Shown here: in pieces, positions 1 through 10,242 of the stretch
Position numbering within the stretch: position 1 is the first letter of the stretch
How the letters are laid out: every line of letters starts with the position of its first letter
DNA from: JAWWPG01 sp038254365
GTDB taxonomy: Bacteria; Actinomycetota; Actinomycetes; Propionibacteriales; Nocardioidaceae
DNA: 64,000 bases
Assembly: GCA_038254365.1 (NCBI GenBank)
Contig: JBBSGI010000005.1
Coordinates: forward strand, 1 to 64,000
Direction: 5' to 3'
Notes under the pieces: generated by a model
Told to the model about the DNA's origin: nothing
Databases searched by the model: none
Seen by the model: the letters and a program-made list of their open reading frames with translations, nothing else
Made by a program: the position numbers and the translations under genes

Positions 1-30
1 CCGGCCCCTCGCCTCCTGGCGAAGGGCCGG
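1..30 (+). terminator. GC-rich hairpin upstream of prfA
   Basis: Positions 1-13 pair with 18-30 around a 4-nt TCCT loop, with one mismatch in a 13-bp stem. There is no T-tract, as is common in actinobacteria. It lies about 45 bp before prfA and probably ends the transcript of the gene outside the window (often rpmE in actinobacteria, which is inference). Confidence 0.6.
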
Positions 31-74
31 CGCCGCCGCCATGTCCGCTGCGGTCACGGGAAGGAGGCGAGGCG

Positions 75-1157
75 ATGTTCGAAGGAGTGCAGTCGCTCGT
101 CGACGAGCACGCGACGCTCGAGCAGCAGCTCGCCGACCCTGACCTGTTCACGGACCAGGCCCGCTCGCGGCGGCTCAACCGGCGCTACGCGGCCTTGACG
201 GCTGTCGTGCGCGCCTACGCCGAGTGGAAGAGCACCGTTGAGGACCTGCAGGCGGCCACCGAGCTGGGCGTCGACGACGAGTCGTTCGCCCTCGAGGCCG
301 GTCGGCTCGACGTGCACCGCCAGCAGCTCGAGGAGCGGCTGCGCCGGTTGCTGGTGCCGCGCGATCCCACCGACGAGAAGGACGCCATCTTGGAGATCAA
401 GGCGGGGGAGGGCGGCGAGGAGTCGGCCCTGTTCGCCGGCGACCTGCTGAGAATGTACGCCCGGTACGCCGAGAACCGCGGATGGCGGGTGGAGCTGCTG
501 GACGAGGCGCCGAGTGACCTCGGCGGCATCAAGAGCGCGACCGTGGCGGTCAAGGCGAAGGGCACGCCCGATCCCGGGGAGGCGCCGTACGCCCAGTTGA
601 AGTTCGAGGGCGGTGTCCACCGGGTCCAGCGGGTGCCCGTCACCGAGTCCCAGGGCCGGATCCACACGTCCGCCGCCGGTGTGCTCGTCATGCCCGAGGC
701 CGAGCCGGTGGATGTCAGGGTAGACGAGCACGACCTGCGGATCGACGTGTTCCGTTCCTCCGGCCCCGGCGGCCAGAGCGTCAACACCACAGACTCAGCG
801 GTTCGCATCACCCACCTGCCGACCGGGACCGTAGTCTCCTGCCAGAACGAGAAGAGCCAGCTGCAGAACCGCGAGCAGGCCATGCGCGTCCTCCGGTCAC
901 GGCTGCTGGCGCTGGCGGAGGAGGAGGCGGCGTCGGAGGCCAGCACCGCCCGCCGCTCGCAGATCCGCACCGTCGACAGGTCGGAGCGGATCCGGACCTA
1001 CAACTTTCCCGAGAACCGCATCACCGACCACCGGGTCGGCTACAAGGCGCACAACCTCGAATCGGTGCTCGAAGGGGAATTGCAGGCCGTCATCAACGCC
1101 TGCGTCGAGGCGGATCTCGCGGACCGGTTGGCGGCCCTCGAGTCCCCCGGGTCGTGA
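75..1157 (+). CDS. prfA: Peptide chain release factor 1
   Basis: Cytoplasmic class I release factor that reads UAA and UAG in the ribosomal A site and triggers peptidyl-tRNA hydrolysis. The 360-residue length fits the family. The codon-recognition tripeptide PVT is at residues 188-190 (RF2 would show SPF), and the catalytic GGQ is at 232-234 within GPGGQSVN. The ATG follows a strong AAGGAGG-type site. The stop overlaps the GTG of prmC, whose product methylates the GGQ glutamine, so enzyme and substrate are translationally coupled. The assignment is secure. Confidence 0.97.
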   Translation: MFEGVQSLVDEHATLEQQLADPDLFTDQARSRRLNRRYAALTAVVRAYAEWKSTVEDLQAATELGVDDESFALEAGRLDVHRQQLEERLRRLLVPRDPTDEKDAILEIKAGEGGEESALFAGDLLRMYARYAENRGWRVELLDEAPSDLGGIKSATVAVKAKGTPDPGEAPYAQLKFEGGVHRVQRVPVTESQGRIHTSAAGVLVMPEAEPVDVRVDEHDLRIDVFRSSGPGGQSVNTTDSAVRITHLPTGTVVSCQNEKSQLQNREQAMRVLRSRLLALAEEEAASEASTARRSQIRTVDRSERIRTYNFPENRITDHRVGYKAHNLESVLEGELQAVINACVEADLADRLAALESPGS

Positions 1158-2050
1158 GTGACGAGATCCGGGCGTTCGTCGACGAGTCCGCCCGGCGACT
1201 GGCCGCCGCCGGAGTCGCGTCCCCGCGGCACGACGCGGAGGTACTGCTGGCCTTCGCCCTGGGTACGACGAGGAGCGCGCTTTACCGGGTGACCCGGCCC
1301 CTCGACCGGGCAGCGTTGAGCTCGGCGGCCTCGCTTGTGCAGCGCCGGGTGACGCGGGAACCACTACAGCACCTCACCGGCGTGGCGGGGTTCCGCCATC
1401 TCGAGGTCGCGGTCGGCCCCGGCGTCTTCATCCCCCGCCCGGAGACCGAACTGCTCGCCGGCGAGGCCGTCGACGAGCTCGCCGGGCTGGTGGCCGATGG
1501 CGTCGACAACCCCGTCGCCGTCGACCTCTGCGCGGGGTCCGGGGCGGTCGCGGCCTCGCTGGCCATCGAGGTTCCCCAGGCACGCGTAACGGCGGTGGAG
1601 CTCTCCGAGCCGGCCTACGCCTACGCCGTACGGAACGCGGCCCCACTTGGGGTGGACGTCCGCCTCGGGGACATGTCCGACGCGGTCGACGACCTGGCGG
1701 GCACCGTGCATGTCGTCACGGCCAACCCGCCGTACATCCCTCTCGACGCCTACGAGTCGGTCCAGGCCGAGGTACGCGTCCACGACCCGGCGAAGGCCCT
1801 GTGGGCGGGCGAAGACGGACTGGACGTCATCCGCGTGGTCGCCGAGGTCGCGGCCCGGCTGCTGGTCGACGGCGGCCTGCTGCTGTGCGAGCACGCCGAC
1901 CTGCAGCACTCGACGGCTCCGGGCGTCTTCGCCGCGATGCCGGTCTGGCGGACCGTCCGCGACCACGCCGACTTGGCCGGCCGGCCGAGGTTCGTGACCG
2001 CGCGCCGGGTGACTCGCCGACGACCGGCGGCTGGCACGATAGCCCTGTGA
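1154..2050 (+). CDS. prmC: Release factor glutamine methyltransferase PrmC
   Basis: SAM-dependent N5-glutamine methyltransferase that modifies the GGQ motif of release factors. The GTG start overlaps the prfA stop (GTGA). The N-terminal helical substrate-binding part is followed by a Rossmann methyltransferase with the SAM loop DLCAGSGAVA and the diagnostic NPPY motif at residues 191-194, which holds the target glutamine. At 298 residues it has normal length. Its position directly after prfA is the usual bacterial arrangement. The stop overlaps the GTG of the next gene. Confidence 0.95.
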   Translation: MSDEIRAFVDESARRLAAAGVASPRHDAEVLLAFALGTTRSALYRVTRPLDRAALSSAASLVQRRVTREPLQHLTGVAGFRHLEVAVGPGVFIPRPETELLAGEAVDELAGLVADGVDNPVAVDLCAGSGAVAASLAIEVPQARVTAVELSEPAYAYAVRNAAPLGVDVRLGDMSDAVDDLAGTVHVVTANPPYIPLDAYESVQAEVRVHDPAKALWAGEDGLDVIRVVAEVAARLLVDGGLLLCEHADLQHSTAPGVFAAMPVWRTVRDHADLAGRPRFVTARRVTRRRPAAGTIAL

Positions 2051-2700
2051 GTGACGTCTTCTCGTTGCGCGACCCCGCCCAGAGGTCCGCGGGAATGGTG
2101 CGCGCGAAAGACGCCCTCACCCGCAGCGCCCTCGTCGTCATGCCGACCGACACCGTCTACGGGGTCGCGGCCGACGCGTTCGACCCGACCGGGGTGCGAC
2201 GGCTGCTGCGCGCCAAGGGCCGCGGGCGGGACATGCCGACGCCGGTGCTGATCGCCAGCGCCGAGGTGCTCCCCGCGCTGGCCACCGGGGTCTCCGTGGA
2301 GGCCAGGGAGCTGGCCGACGCCTTCTGGCCGGGCGGCCTGACGCTGATCTTCCGACAGCAGTCCAGCCTGCGGTGGGACCTCGGCGACAGCCGGGGCACC
2401 GTCGCGATGCGGGTCCCGAACCACGAGGACGCGCTCGCCCTCCTCGGCGACACCGGACCACTCGCCGTCAGCAGCGCGAACACCACCGGGTTGCCGGCGC
2501 CGGTCACCGTGGACGACGCGCGGGAGATGTTGGCCGACGCCGTGGACGTCTACCTCGACGCCGGCCCGACTCCCGGTGCCGTCGCCTCGACGATCGTCGA
2601 CGCCACCACCGAGATCCTGGTCGTTCGGCGGCAGGGCGTCATCGACATCCAGGCGCTGCGCGCGGTGGTGAGCAACCTCGAGGTTGCCGAGCCCGGCTGA
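2047..2700 (+). CDS. L-threonylcarbamoyladenylate synthase (Sua5/YciO/YrdC family)
   Basis: Makes threonylcarbamoyl-AMP from threonine, bicarbonate and ATP, the first step of t6A37 modification in ANN-decoding tRNAs. The GTG start at 2047 overlaps the prmC stop by GTGA, giving 217 residues; a longer upstream reading would run through prmC. Family motifs are MPTDTVYG near residue 33, FWPGGLTLI, the RVPNH element and SSANTTG. It has the YrdC domain but lacks the extra C-terminal Sua5 domain of longer homologues. It sits in the prfA-prmC-wecA cluster typical of actinobacteria. Confidence 0.93.
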   Translation: MSDVFSLRDPAQRSAGMVRAKDALTRSALVVMPTDTVYGVAADAFDPTGVRRLLRAKGRGRDMPTPVLIASAEVLPALATGVSVEARELADAFWPGGLTLIFRQQSSLRWDLGDSRGTVAMRVPNHEDALALLGDTGPLAVSSANTTGLPAPVTVDDAREMLADAVDVYLDAGPTPGAVASTIVDATTEILVVRRQGVIDIQALRAVVSNLEVAEPG

Positions 2701-3857
2701 TGCGTGAGTATCTGCTCGTCTTCATCACGGCGTTCGCCGTCACGTATCTGCTGGCCGTGCTCGCCCGCGAGCTGGCGATGCGGTTCGGCGCGTTCGCCAA
2801 GGTGCGCGACCGCGACGTCCACGAGGTCCCCATCCCGTACTTTGGCGGCGTCGCGATGCTCGCCGGGCTGGCGGCCGCGATCCTGCTGGCCTCGAAGCTG
2901 CCGTACCTCGGGCACTCCCCGGACGGCGGCCACATCTTCCACGACGCCCGGGCGATCCTGATCGGAGGCGCGTTGATCTGCTTGGTCGGCGTGATCGACG
3001 ACATCTACGAGCTGGACGCGATCACCAAGTTGGCTGGTCAGATGCTGGCGGCCGGCGTCGTCGTTGTCCAGGGCGTGCAGCTGCTCTGGCTTCCGCTGCC
3101 GGGCGGCGGCTCGGTATCCATGTTCACGCTCGGCGGCTCGCAGGCCGCCCTGCTGACCGTGATCATCATCGTTGCGACCACGAACGCCGTGAACTTCGTG
3201 GACGGTCTCGACGGCCTGGCGGCCGGCGTCGTCGGCATCGGCGCGGCGGCGTTCTTCTCGTTCTCGGTGCTGCTGATCTTCGTCAACGGTCAGCAGATTT
3301 TCACCACCGCCGCCATGTTGACCGCCGCCCTCGCCGGCGCCTGCATCGGCTTCCTCCCGCACAACTTCTGGCCGGCCCGGATGTTTATGGGCGACTCCGG
3401 CGCCATGCTGATCGGGCTGATGCTGTCCTGCTCGGCGATCAGCCTGACCGGCCAGTTCTCCGCCAACAACATCGACGCCGGGATCGCCGGCGCGAAGGCC
3501 AGCCTGCTGCCCGAGGTGCTGCCGCTGGTCCTGCCGTTCGCTGTCTTGGTGGTCCCGTTCCTTGACCTGCTGCTCGCCGTCGTACGGCGCACGCGGGCCG
3601 GTCGGTCGCCGATGGCGCCGGACAAGAAGCACCTGCACCACCGGCTGCTCGAGATCGGACACTCGCAGCGGCGGGCCGTCCTCGTGATGTACCTCTGGAC
3701 CGGGCTGGTGGCCTTCGGGGTCGTCGTGGTGAGCCTGTTCTCGGGCTGGTGGTCCGCGTTCGGCATCGCCGCGATGGCTGTCTCGGCGCTGCTGCTCACG
3801 TTCGGGCTGCCCGGCCATTCGGGCATCATCAACACCGAGTCGTCGAGCCGGGTCTGA
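2700..3857 (+). CDS. wecA: Undecaprenyl-phosphate GlcNAc-1-phosphate transferase (WecA/TagO family)
   Basis: Integral membrane enzyme that transfers GlcNAc-1-phosphate to a polyprenyl phosphate, the priming step for cell-wall linker or envelope polysaccharide synthesis. The ATG overlaps the preceding TGA (TGATG) and gives 385 residues with about ten hydrophobic segments. Active-site motifs of the MraY/WecA family are visible: the VGVIDDIYELD aspartates, NFVDGLDGL, FMGDSGAMLIG and the basic KKHLHHRLL loop that distinguishes WecA/TagO from MraY. In mycobacteria the neighbouring homologue starts the arabinogalactan linker; the acceptor product here is inferred. Confidence 0.92.
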   Translation: MREYLLVFITAFAVTYLLAVLARELAMRFGAFAKVRDRDVHEVPIPYFGGVAMLAGLAAAILLASKLPYLGHSPDGGHIFHDARAILIGGALICLVGVIDDIYELDAITKLAGQMLAAGVVVVQGVQLLWLPLPGGGSVSMFTLGGSQAALLTVIIIVATTNAVNFVDGLDGLAAGVVGIGAAAFFSFSVLLIFVNGQQIFTTAAMLTAALAGACIGFLPHNFWPARMFMGDSGAMLIGLMLSCSAISLTGQFSANNIDAGIAGAKASLLPEVLPLVLPFAVLVVPFLDLLLAVVRRTRAGRSPMAPDKKHLHHRLLEIGHSQRRAVLVMYLWTGLVAFGVVVVSLFSGWWSAFGIAAMAVSALLLTFGLPGHSGIINTESSSRV

Positions 3858-4284
3858 CCGGTTCCCGGCCGCTGGCGCCTGCGGTTGGGATGAGGGTCGG
3901 TCTCATTTCCGGTGGGGTTTGAACGTGGTGGGGCTGATGTTGCGGGTGGGACGACCACCGGCTGAACGCCCCGAAGCGACCAGATCTAGCTGCCGCCGAC
4001 GGGCTTCAGGCGGTGTTCCTCTCGCATCCGTACCGCGGGCCCCAAGCGCCACCCCAGGCCGACCGCGCCGATGCGTGTGCCGCCGTCGCTGCCAGCAGGA
4101 TTAGCAAATTCTCAGGTGCTTGTGCTAAGTTTCACAAGCAGTCCCTCCCTAGACCCACCCCCCGAGCTATCGAGGATGGCCGCCGTCATGACGACCAACG
4201 CTGTAGACCCCGCACCGCTTCCCGCCAGGACTTTTGTAGGCTTGGAGCGAGTCCTGCCCTGCCGGTTCACGGGAGCGGCACGCG
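3858..4284. other. Intergenic region before the ATP synthase operon
   Basis: This 427-bp gap holds no convincing gene. Short open frames have no ribosome binding site or family features. The only clear element is the Rex-like inverted repeat at 4119-4138. A possible extended -10 (TGC followed by TAAGTT, 4123-4131) lies inside that repeat, so the operon promoter probably falls here, but no good -35 is visible. Confidence 0.6.
4119..4138. promoter_or_regulatory. Rex-like operator upstream of the atp operon
   Basis: CTTGTGCTAAGTTTCACAAG is an inverted repeat with CTTGTG and CACAAG arms. It fits the Rex operator TTGTGAA-N4-TTCACAA with a perfect right half and two mismatches in the left. Rex is an NADH/NAD+ sensing repressor in actinomycetes and has been reported to control respiratory and ATP synthase genes. 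It lies 147 bp before atpZ and covers a possible -10, fitting repression when NADH/NAD+ is low. Confidence 0.65.
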
Positions 4285-4536
4285 ATGACCTCGGCCATGA
4301 CGGGAGCCGTTGCGGTGGTGAGCGATGATGGAGACGCCCCCACCATCAGTGCCTGGACGCTCGTCGGTCTCGGCGGTTTCCTGGTCGGCTCGGTCGTCAT
4401 GGGAATCGTCATCGGTTGGTTCGTCGACGACCTGGCAGGCACGTCGCCCCTCGGCATCCTCATCGGCGTTGGCGTTGGCGTTGTCGTCGCAGTCGTGGGA
4501 TCGTGTCTGCGAATCGCAAGCTACCTCCGCCGCTGA
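4285..4536 (+). CDS. atpZ: AtpZ/AtpI-type small membrane protein of ATP synthase operon
   Basis: An 83-residue protein with two predicted transmembrane helices (about residues 24-45 and 57-76). The GIVIGWFVDDLAGTSPLGILIG pattern (glycine-rich helix, Asp, then TSPLG turn) is characteristic of the AtpZ/F0F1-ATPase gene 1 family, thought to help assemble the Fo c-ring or move Mg2+. It opens the atp operon. The ATG at 4285 follows GGGAGCGG; an internal ATG four codons later is an alternative start. Confidence 0.82.
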   Translation: MTSAMTGAVAVVSDDGDAPTISAWTLVGLGGFLVGSVVMGIVIGWFVDDLAGTSPLGILIGVGVGVVVAVVGSCLRIASYLRR

Positions 4537-4581
4537 CCCGACACCGAGTCGGCGGCCCCTGCGTACACGGAAGGCACCCCG

Positions 4582-4968
4582 GTGACCTTGACGACGGTGC
4601 TCCGCCGCCAGCGCCGACCGCTGCTGGTCGCCGGCATGCTGTCCGTCGCGGGACTGTGGATCTCGATTCCCGTCGGACGGACGCAGGTGGGTCTCTTCTT
4701 CGCAGTCGGAGTGTTCCTCAGCCTGCTGAACCACGTGCTCACCGAGGTGGGACTGGCCCGCTCACTCGAGAGCCAAGGAGAGATCAGCCGTAAGCAGTTC
4801 GCCATGGGATCGCTGGGCCGGCTCGCGATCATCACGTTGATCGGATTCGTGATCGTCGCGACGTTCTGGCCCTACGGCGCGGCGGTCTTCGTCGGGCTGG
4901 CGCTGATGCACATGGTGCTTCTCGTCTTCACCGGCCTGCCCCTTCTCAACGAGATGCGCAAGGCGTGA
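4582..4968 (+). CDS. atpI: ATP synthase subunit I
   Basis: A 128-residue protein with four hydrophobic segments, fitting the ATP-synt_I family that acts in c-ring assembly. The GTG start lies 45 bp after atpZ, behind a weak GGAAGG site, and the stop overlaps the GTG of atpB (GTGA). Its identity rests on topology, length and position between atpZ and atpB rather than on a catalytic motif. Confidence 0.8.
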   Translation: MTLTTVLRRQRRPLLVAGMLSVAGLWISIPVGRTQVGLFFAVGVFLSLLNHVLTEVGLARSLESQGEISRKQFAMGSLGRLAIITLIGFVIVATFWPYGAAVFVGLALMHMVLLVFTGLPLLNEMRKA

Positions 4969-5804
4969 GTGCGATGACCCCCACGCTCCCCCTGGCCGGG
5001 TCGAACATCGATGTCGGGCACCACATCACTGCCGAGCTGTTCGGGCTGACTCTGAACGTCGACACCATCTGGGCAACCGCGTTGGCGGGTCTCATCGTGG
5101 TCGGGCTCGGGCTGTGGGTGGCCCGCTCGTCGAGCGCCACCAACCCCAGCAAGGTGCAGCTTCTGTGGGAGCTCATCGTGACCTACGTCACCAACGAGGT
5201 CCAGGGCTCGCTCGGCAAAGTGAATCGCTACGTCGTTCAGCTCGCGCTGGCGATCTTTACCTTCATCCTGGTGGCCAACTGGTTCGAGCTCATCCCGACC
5301 GGCGACAACCCGCACTACCTCCCGTCCCCGACCGCCGACGTCAACCTCACATATGCGCTGGGGCTCTTCGTCATCGTCGGGGTACACATCCACAGCGTCA
5401 AGCAGCGGGGCGTTCGGGGTTATTTCGCCCACTACGCCCAGCCGTACAAGGCGCTGCTCCCGCTGACAATCATCGAGGAGCTCGTCAAGCCGTTCACGCT
5501 GGCGCTGCGGTTATTCGGCAACATCTTCGCCGGCGGCATCATGCTGGCGATCATCGGGCTGATCCCGATCTGGGGCTTCTGGGGACCGAACATCCTCTGG
5601 AAGGCATTCGACATGTTCATCGGGCTGATCCAGGCCTTCATCTTCGGCCTTCTGACGATCATCTACTTCGGGATGGCTGGGGAGACGCACGACGACCACG
5701 CAGATACTCACGGCGCGGCCAGCGAGGCCCACGACCGAGATGACGATTCTGCCGGCTTCTCGGAGTCGGAGACCGCCCAGCCCGAACTGAGCGGGGCGCA
5801 CTGA
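4965..5804 (+). CDS. atpB: ATP synthase Fo subunit a
   Basis: Polytopic membrane subunit forming the two proton half-channels next to the c-ring. The essential arginine is R182 in LALRLFGNIFAGG, preceded by the conserved EELVKPFT helix. The 279-residue protein has an acidic, His-rich tail (DDHADTHG...) beyond the last helix, as in several actinobacteria. The GTG start overlaps the atpI stop; an ATG three codons in is an alternative. Confidence 0.96.
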   Translation: MSAMTPTLPLAGSNIDVGHHITAELFGLTLNVDTIWATALAGLIVVGLGLWVARSSSATNPSKVQLLWELIVTYVTNEVQGSLGKVNRYVVQLALAIFTFILVANWFELIPTGDNPHYLPSPTADVNLTYALGLFVIVGVHIHSVKQRGVRGYFAHYAQPYKALLPLTIIEELVKPFTLALRLFGNIFAGGIMLAIIGLIPIWGFWGPNILWKAFDMFIGLIQAFIFGLLTIIYFGMAGETHDDHADTHGAASEAHDRDDDSAGFSESETAQPELSGAH

Positions 5805-5900
5805 GCCGCCGGACGGCGCAGGCGTTGAGCACGACCGTTTGGACCGCCGGACCGGAACCCTCCGGGACACTCAGCACGACGACAAGGAGCCACGGACCTC

Positions 5901-6167
5901 ATGGCAACAGATGCAGCAAACCTCGACTCGGCGATCAAGACGGCCGGTGCCCTGGTGGGTGGTGGGCTCGCCCTCGGTGGTGGTGCTGTCGGCGCCGCCA
6001 TCGGTGACGGCCTTGCCGGTAGCTCGCTGATCCAGGGCGTTGCCCGGCAGCCGGAGGCGCAGGGCCGCCTCCAGACGCTCTTCTTCCTGACCGTCGGTCT
6101 GGTCGAGGCGGCGTACTTCATCAACCTGGCCTTCATGGCGCTTTTCGTCTTCGTGCTCGGCAAGTAG
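5901..6167 (+). CDS. atpE: ATP synthase Fo subunit c
   Basis: Hairpin membrane proteolipid whose oligomer is the proton-driven rotor. The 88-residue sequence has a glycine-rich first helix, the polar ARQPE loop at residues 48-52 that contacts gamma and epsilon, and the ion-binding glutamate E69 in GLVEAAYF in the second helix. No sodium-binding Gln/Ser pattern is seen, so it should be a proton-type ring. AAGGAG lies 12 nt before the ATG. The 96-bp gap after atpB gives it its own strong ribosome site, fitting the higher copy number needed for subunit c. Confidence 0.96.
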   Translation: MATDAANLDSAIKTAGALVGGGLALGGGAVGAAIGDGLAGSSLIQGVARQPEAQGRLQTLFFLTVGLVEAAYFINLAFMALFVFVLGK

Positions 6168-6198
6168 CCGGCAGCTCAGTTTCCGTGCAGAGAGGCAG

Positions 6199-6744
6199 AT
6201 GCTGATGGCAAGGCCAATGGCGGCGGAAAACTTCCTGGTGCCCAACGCGACCTTCATCGTCGAGCTGCTCGCGTTCGTCGTGATCGTGGTGGTGCTGGGC
6301 AAGTATGTCCTGCCGCCGATCAACAAGGCGCTCAGCGATCGCCAGCAGGCGATCCGGCGCGAGTTCGCGGAGGCCGAGGAAGCCAAGGCCAAGGCGGAGG
6401 CGGCTGAGCACGAGTACCGCTCCCAGCTCGTGCAGGCGCGCCATGAGGCGGCCAGGATCCGGGAGGATGCGCGCGAGGAAGGCGCGTCGATCATCGCCGA
6501 GATGCGCGAGCAGGCGCAGGCAGAGTCCGCTCGGATCCTGAGGCACGCTCACCTGCAGATCGACGCCGAGCGGCAGCAGGTCGTGCAACAGCTGCGCACG
6601 CAGGTCGGCACGATGGCCACCACCCTCGCGGGCCGCATCGTCGGTGAGTCACTCGAGGACGACGCCAGGCGCAACCGCACCGTTGAACGCTTCATCGCGA
6701 CCCTGGAAAGCCAGGACGCCGCCCCCGCGCGGGGTGCCAGCTGA
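6199..6744 (+). CDS. atpF: ATP synthase Fo subunit b
   Basis: Peripheral stalk subunit: one N-terminal transmembrane helix (about residues 16-37, rich in Val/Ile) followed by a long charged coiled coil with AEAEEAKAKAEAAEHEY-type heptads and a C-terminal region that binds delta. Length is 181 residues. Several in-frame ATGs exist (6199, 6205, 6217); 6199 or 6205 is best placed after AGAGAGG. The stop overlaps the ATG of atpH (TGATG), coupling the two stalk subunits. Confidence 0.94.
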   Translation: MLMARPMAAENFLVPNATFIVELLAFVVIVVVLGKYVLPPINKALSDRQQAIRREFAEAEEAKAKAEAAEHEYRSQLVQARHEAARIREDAREEGASIIAEMREQAQAESARILRHAHLQIDAERQQVVQQLRTQVGTMATTLAGRIVGESLEDDARRNRTVERFIATLESQDAAPARGAS

Positions 6745-7553
6745 TGCAGGCAGGTTCGACGCGCTCGCAGGCGACACTGGTCGAGGCGCTTGACGGGATC
6801 CTCGACGGCGGCGCCGACGCCCCGACCCTCGGGAGCGACCTGTTCGCCGTGGTCGGCATGCTCGATGGTGAGCCGACTCTTCGTCGCATCCTCAGCGAGC
6901 CGTCGGTCGAGCCCAAGCAGCGGTCGGGGATGGCCAAGTCGCTGCTCGACGGCAAGGTCTCCGCCGAGGCAGTGCAGGTCGTGGCGGCCGCGGTGGCCGA
7001 GCGCTGGTCGCGAGGCAGAGACCTGGTCGACGCGCTGGAGCGGTGTGCAGTCATCGCTGAGGCGACCAAGGCCGACCAGTCCGGACACCTCGACTCCCTG
7101 GAGGACGACCTGTTCCGGTTCAGCCGGATCCTCGCGGCGAACCCGGACCTGCGCGACGCGCTGTCGGACCGATCGGCGCCGCTGGACGCCAAGCGCTCCC
7201 TGCTGGACGGCCTGGTCGAGGGCAAGGTCGCCCCGGTGACCCAGGAGCTGCTCGACCAGCTCCTGGTCGGCCGGCAGCGTTCACTCGCGGCGGGACTCGC
7301 GCACTACCAGGAGATCACCGCCACCCGCAGGCAGCGGTGGGTGGCCACTGTCTGGGTGGCCGCACCGCTGAGCGACGACCAGCGGGGCCGCCTTGCCGAC
7401 TCGCTCGCATCGCAGTACGCCCACGAGGTGCGCCTCAACGTCGTCGTGGACGAGAACGTCCTCGGCGGCGTACGCGTCGCCATCGGGGACGACGTGATCG
7501 ACTCGACCATCGAGACCCGCTTGGCGCAGGCACAGCGCAGGTTGGTCCGATGA
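6744..7553 (+). CDS. atpH: ATP synthase F1 subunit delta
   Basis: Connects the peripheral stalk to the top of the alpha3beta3 head. At 269 residues it is longer than the roughly 180 of E. coli delta, as usual in actinobacteria, because of an extra N-terminal helical region. The C-terminal OSCP/delta signature is seen in DENVLGGVRVAIGDDVIDSTI. The ATG overlaps the atpF stop. It is followed by a 132-bp spacer with a tandem repeat, unlike the tight junctions elsewhere in the operon. Confidence 0.93.
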   Translation: MQAGSTRSQATLVEALDGILDGGADAPTLGSDLFAVVGMLDGEPTLRRILSEPSVEPKQRSGMAKSLLDGKVSAEAVQVVAAAVAERWSRGRDLVDALERCAVIAEATKADQSGHLDSLEDDLFRFSRILAANPDLRDALSDRSAPLDAKRSLLDGLVEGKVAPVTQELLDQLLVGRQRSLAAGLAHYQEITATRRQRWVATVWVAAPLSDDQRGRLADSLASQYAHEVRLNVVVDENVLGGVRVAIGDDVIDSTIETRLAQAQRRLVR

Positions 7554-7637
7554 GCCCGTCCCGGCGGGCGCCGGCTCCCGCGCAGCCCGCACCCGGCGGA
7601 TGCTCCCACCCCGCCCCCAGCCCGCACCGCACGTTCG

Positions 7638-7674
7638 CAGTCGCAGAGCACAGTCGCAGAGCACAGTCGCAGAG
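7638..7674 (+). repeat. Three tandem copies of a 13-bp unit before atpA
   Basis: The unit CAGTCGCAGAGCA occurs at 7638-7650 and 7651-7663, with a third copy of 11 bp at 7664-7674. The last copy runs into the atpA ribosome binding region (AGAGAGGCAACCGAG). The 132-bp atpH-atpA spacer is otherwise featureless. Tandem repeats of this size can change copy number by slippage and so alter the distance or folding near the atpA start; any effect is inference. Confidence 0.85.
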
Positions 7675-7685
7675 AGGCAACCGAG

Positions 7686-9326
<1,641 letters not shown>

Positions 9327-9327
9327 G

Positions 9328-10242
9328 GTGGCCGTATCCCTGCGCGAGCTGCGCGCGCGGATCAGGTCGGTTGAGGCGACCGCGAAGATCACCCGCGCGA
9401 TGGAGCTCATCGCGGCGTCTCGGATTGTCAAGGCGCAGCAGCGGGCCAAGGCGGCTACGCCGTACGCCCGTGAGCTCACGCGTGCGGTGTCGGCCGTCGC
9501 GACGTACTCGAACGTGGATCATGCGCTGACCTCCGAGCCGGAGAACCCGACGCGAGCGGCCGTGCTCGTCCTGACGAGCGACCGCGGGCTTGCGGGCGCC
9601 TACTCCTCAAGCGTGCTCAAGGAAGCCGAGCGGCTTGTCGAGAAGCTCCGAGGCGAGAGCAAGGAGGCCGATCTCTATGTCGCCGGGCGCAAGGGGGTCG
9701 CGTATTACGCGTTCCGGCAGCGCCCCGTCGTCGAGCGCTGGGTGGGCTTCTCCGATACTCCGACGTACGAGAACGCCCGCGAGATCGGCGAGGCGCTCAT
9801 TGACGCGTTCATCGCGGGGGAGGACGACGACAAGAGCGTCGACGAGGTGCACGTCGTCTACAGCCGGTTCCGGTCGATGCTCGTGCAGGAGCCGTCGGAC
9901 ATCCGGCTGCTGCCGTTGGAGGTCGTCGAGGGGGAGGAGAGGCCCGAGAAGAACGAGATACTGCCTCTCTACGAGTTCGAGCCGAGCGCCGAGGAGGTGC
10001 TCGACGCGCTGCTGCCGAAGTACGTCGAGAGCCGCATCTACTACTGTCTGCTGCAGGCGTCAGCATCGGAGCTGGCCGCCCGGCAGCGGGCAATGAAGTC
10101 GGCGACCGACAACGCCGAGGAGCTGGTGAAGAGCTACACGCGTATCGCCAACCAGGCCCGCCAGGCCGGGATCACCCAAGAGATCAGCGAGATCGTCGGT
10201 GGCGTAAACGCGCTCGCCGACGCCAATGCCGGGAGTGAGTGA
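9328..10242 (+). CDS. atpG: ATP synthase F1 subunit gamma
   Basis: Central rotor shaft. The conserved N-terminal helix (LRARIRSVEATAKITRAMELI) and C-terminal helix (ARQRAMKSATDNAEELV) that form the coiled coil are both present. The GTG start is 1 nt after the atpA stop and 10 nt after AGCGAGG. The 304-residue length is typical. The stop overlaps the GTG of atpD. Confidence 0.96.
   Translation: MAVSLRELRARIRSVEATAKITRAMELIAASRIVKAQQRAKAATPYARELTRAVSAVATYSNVDHALTSEPENPTRAAVLVLTSDRGLAGAYSSSVLKEAERLVEKLRGESKEADLYVAGRKGVAYYAFRQRPVVERWVGFSDTPTYENAREIGEALIDAFIAGEDDDKSVDEVHVVYSRFRSMLVQEPSDIRLLPLEVVEGEERPEKNEILPLYEFEPSAEEVLDALLPKYVESRIYYCLLQASASELAARQRAMKSATDNAEELVKSYTRIANQARQAGITQEISEIVGGVNALADANAGSE

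Noticed and set aside
3919..4328. Small genes in the wecA-atpZ gap
   Set aside because: The frames have no ribosome site, no recognisable protein features and overlap the operator and atpZ.
7638..7674. Possible CRISPR-like array
   Set aside because: The 13-bp units are directly adjacent with no spacers, and there are no cas genes in the window.
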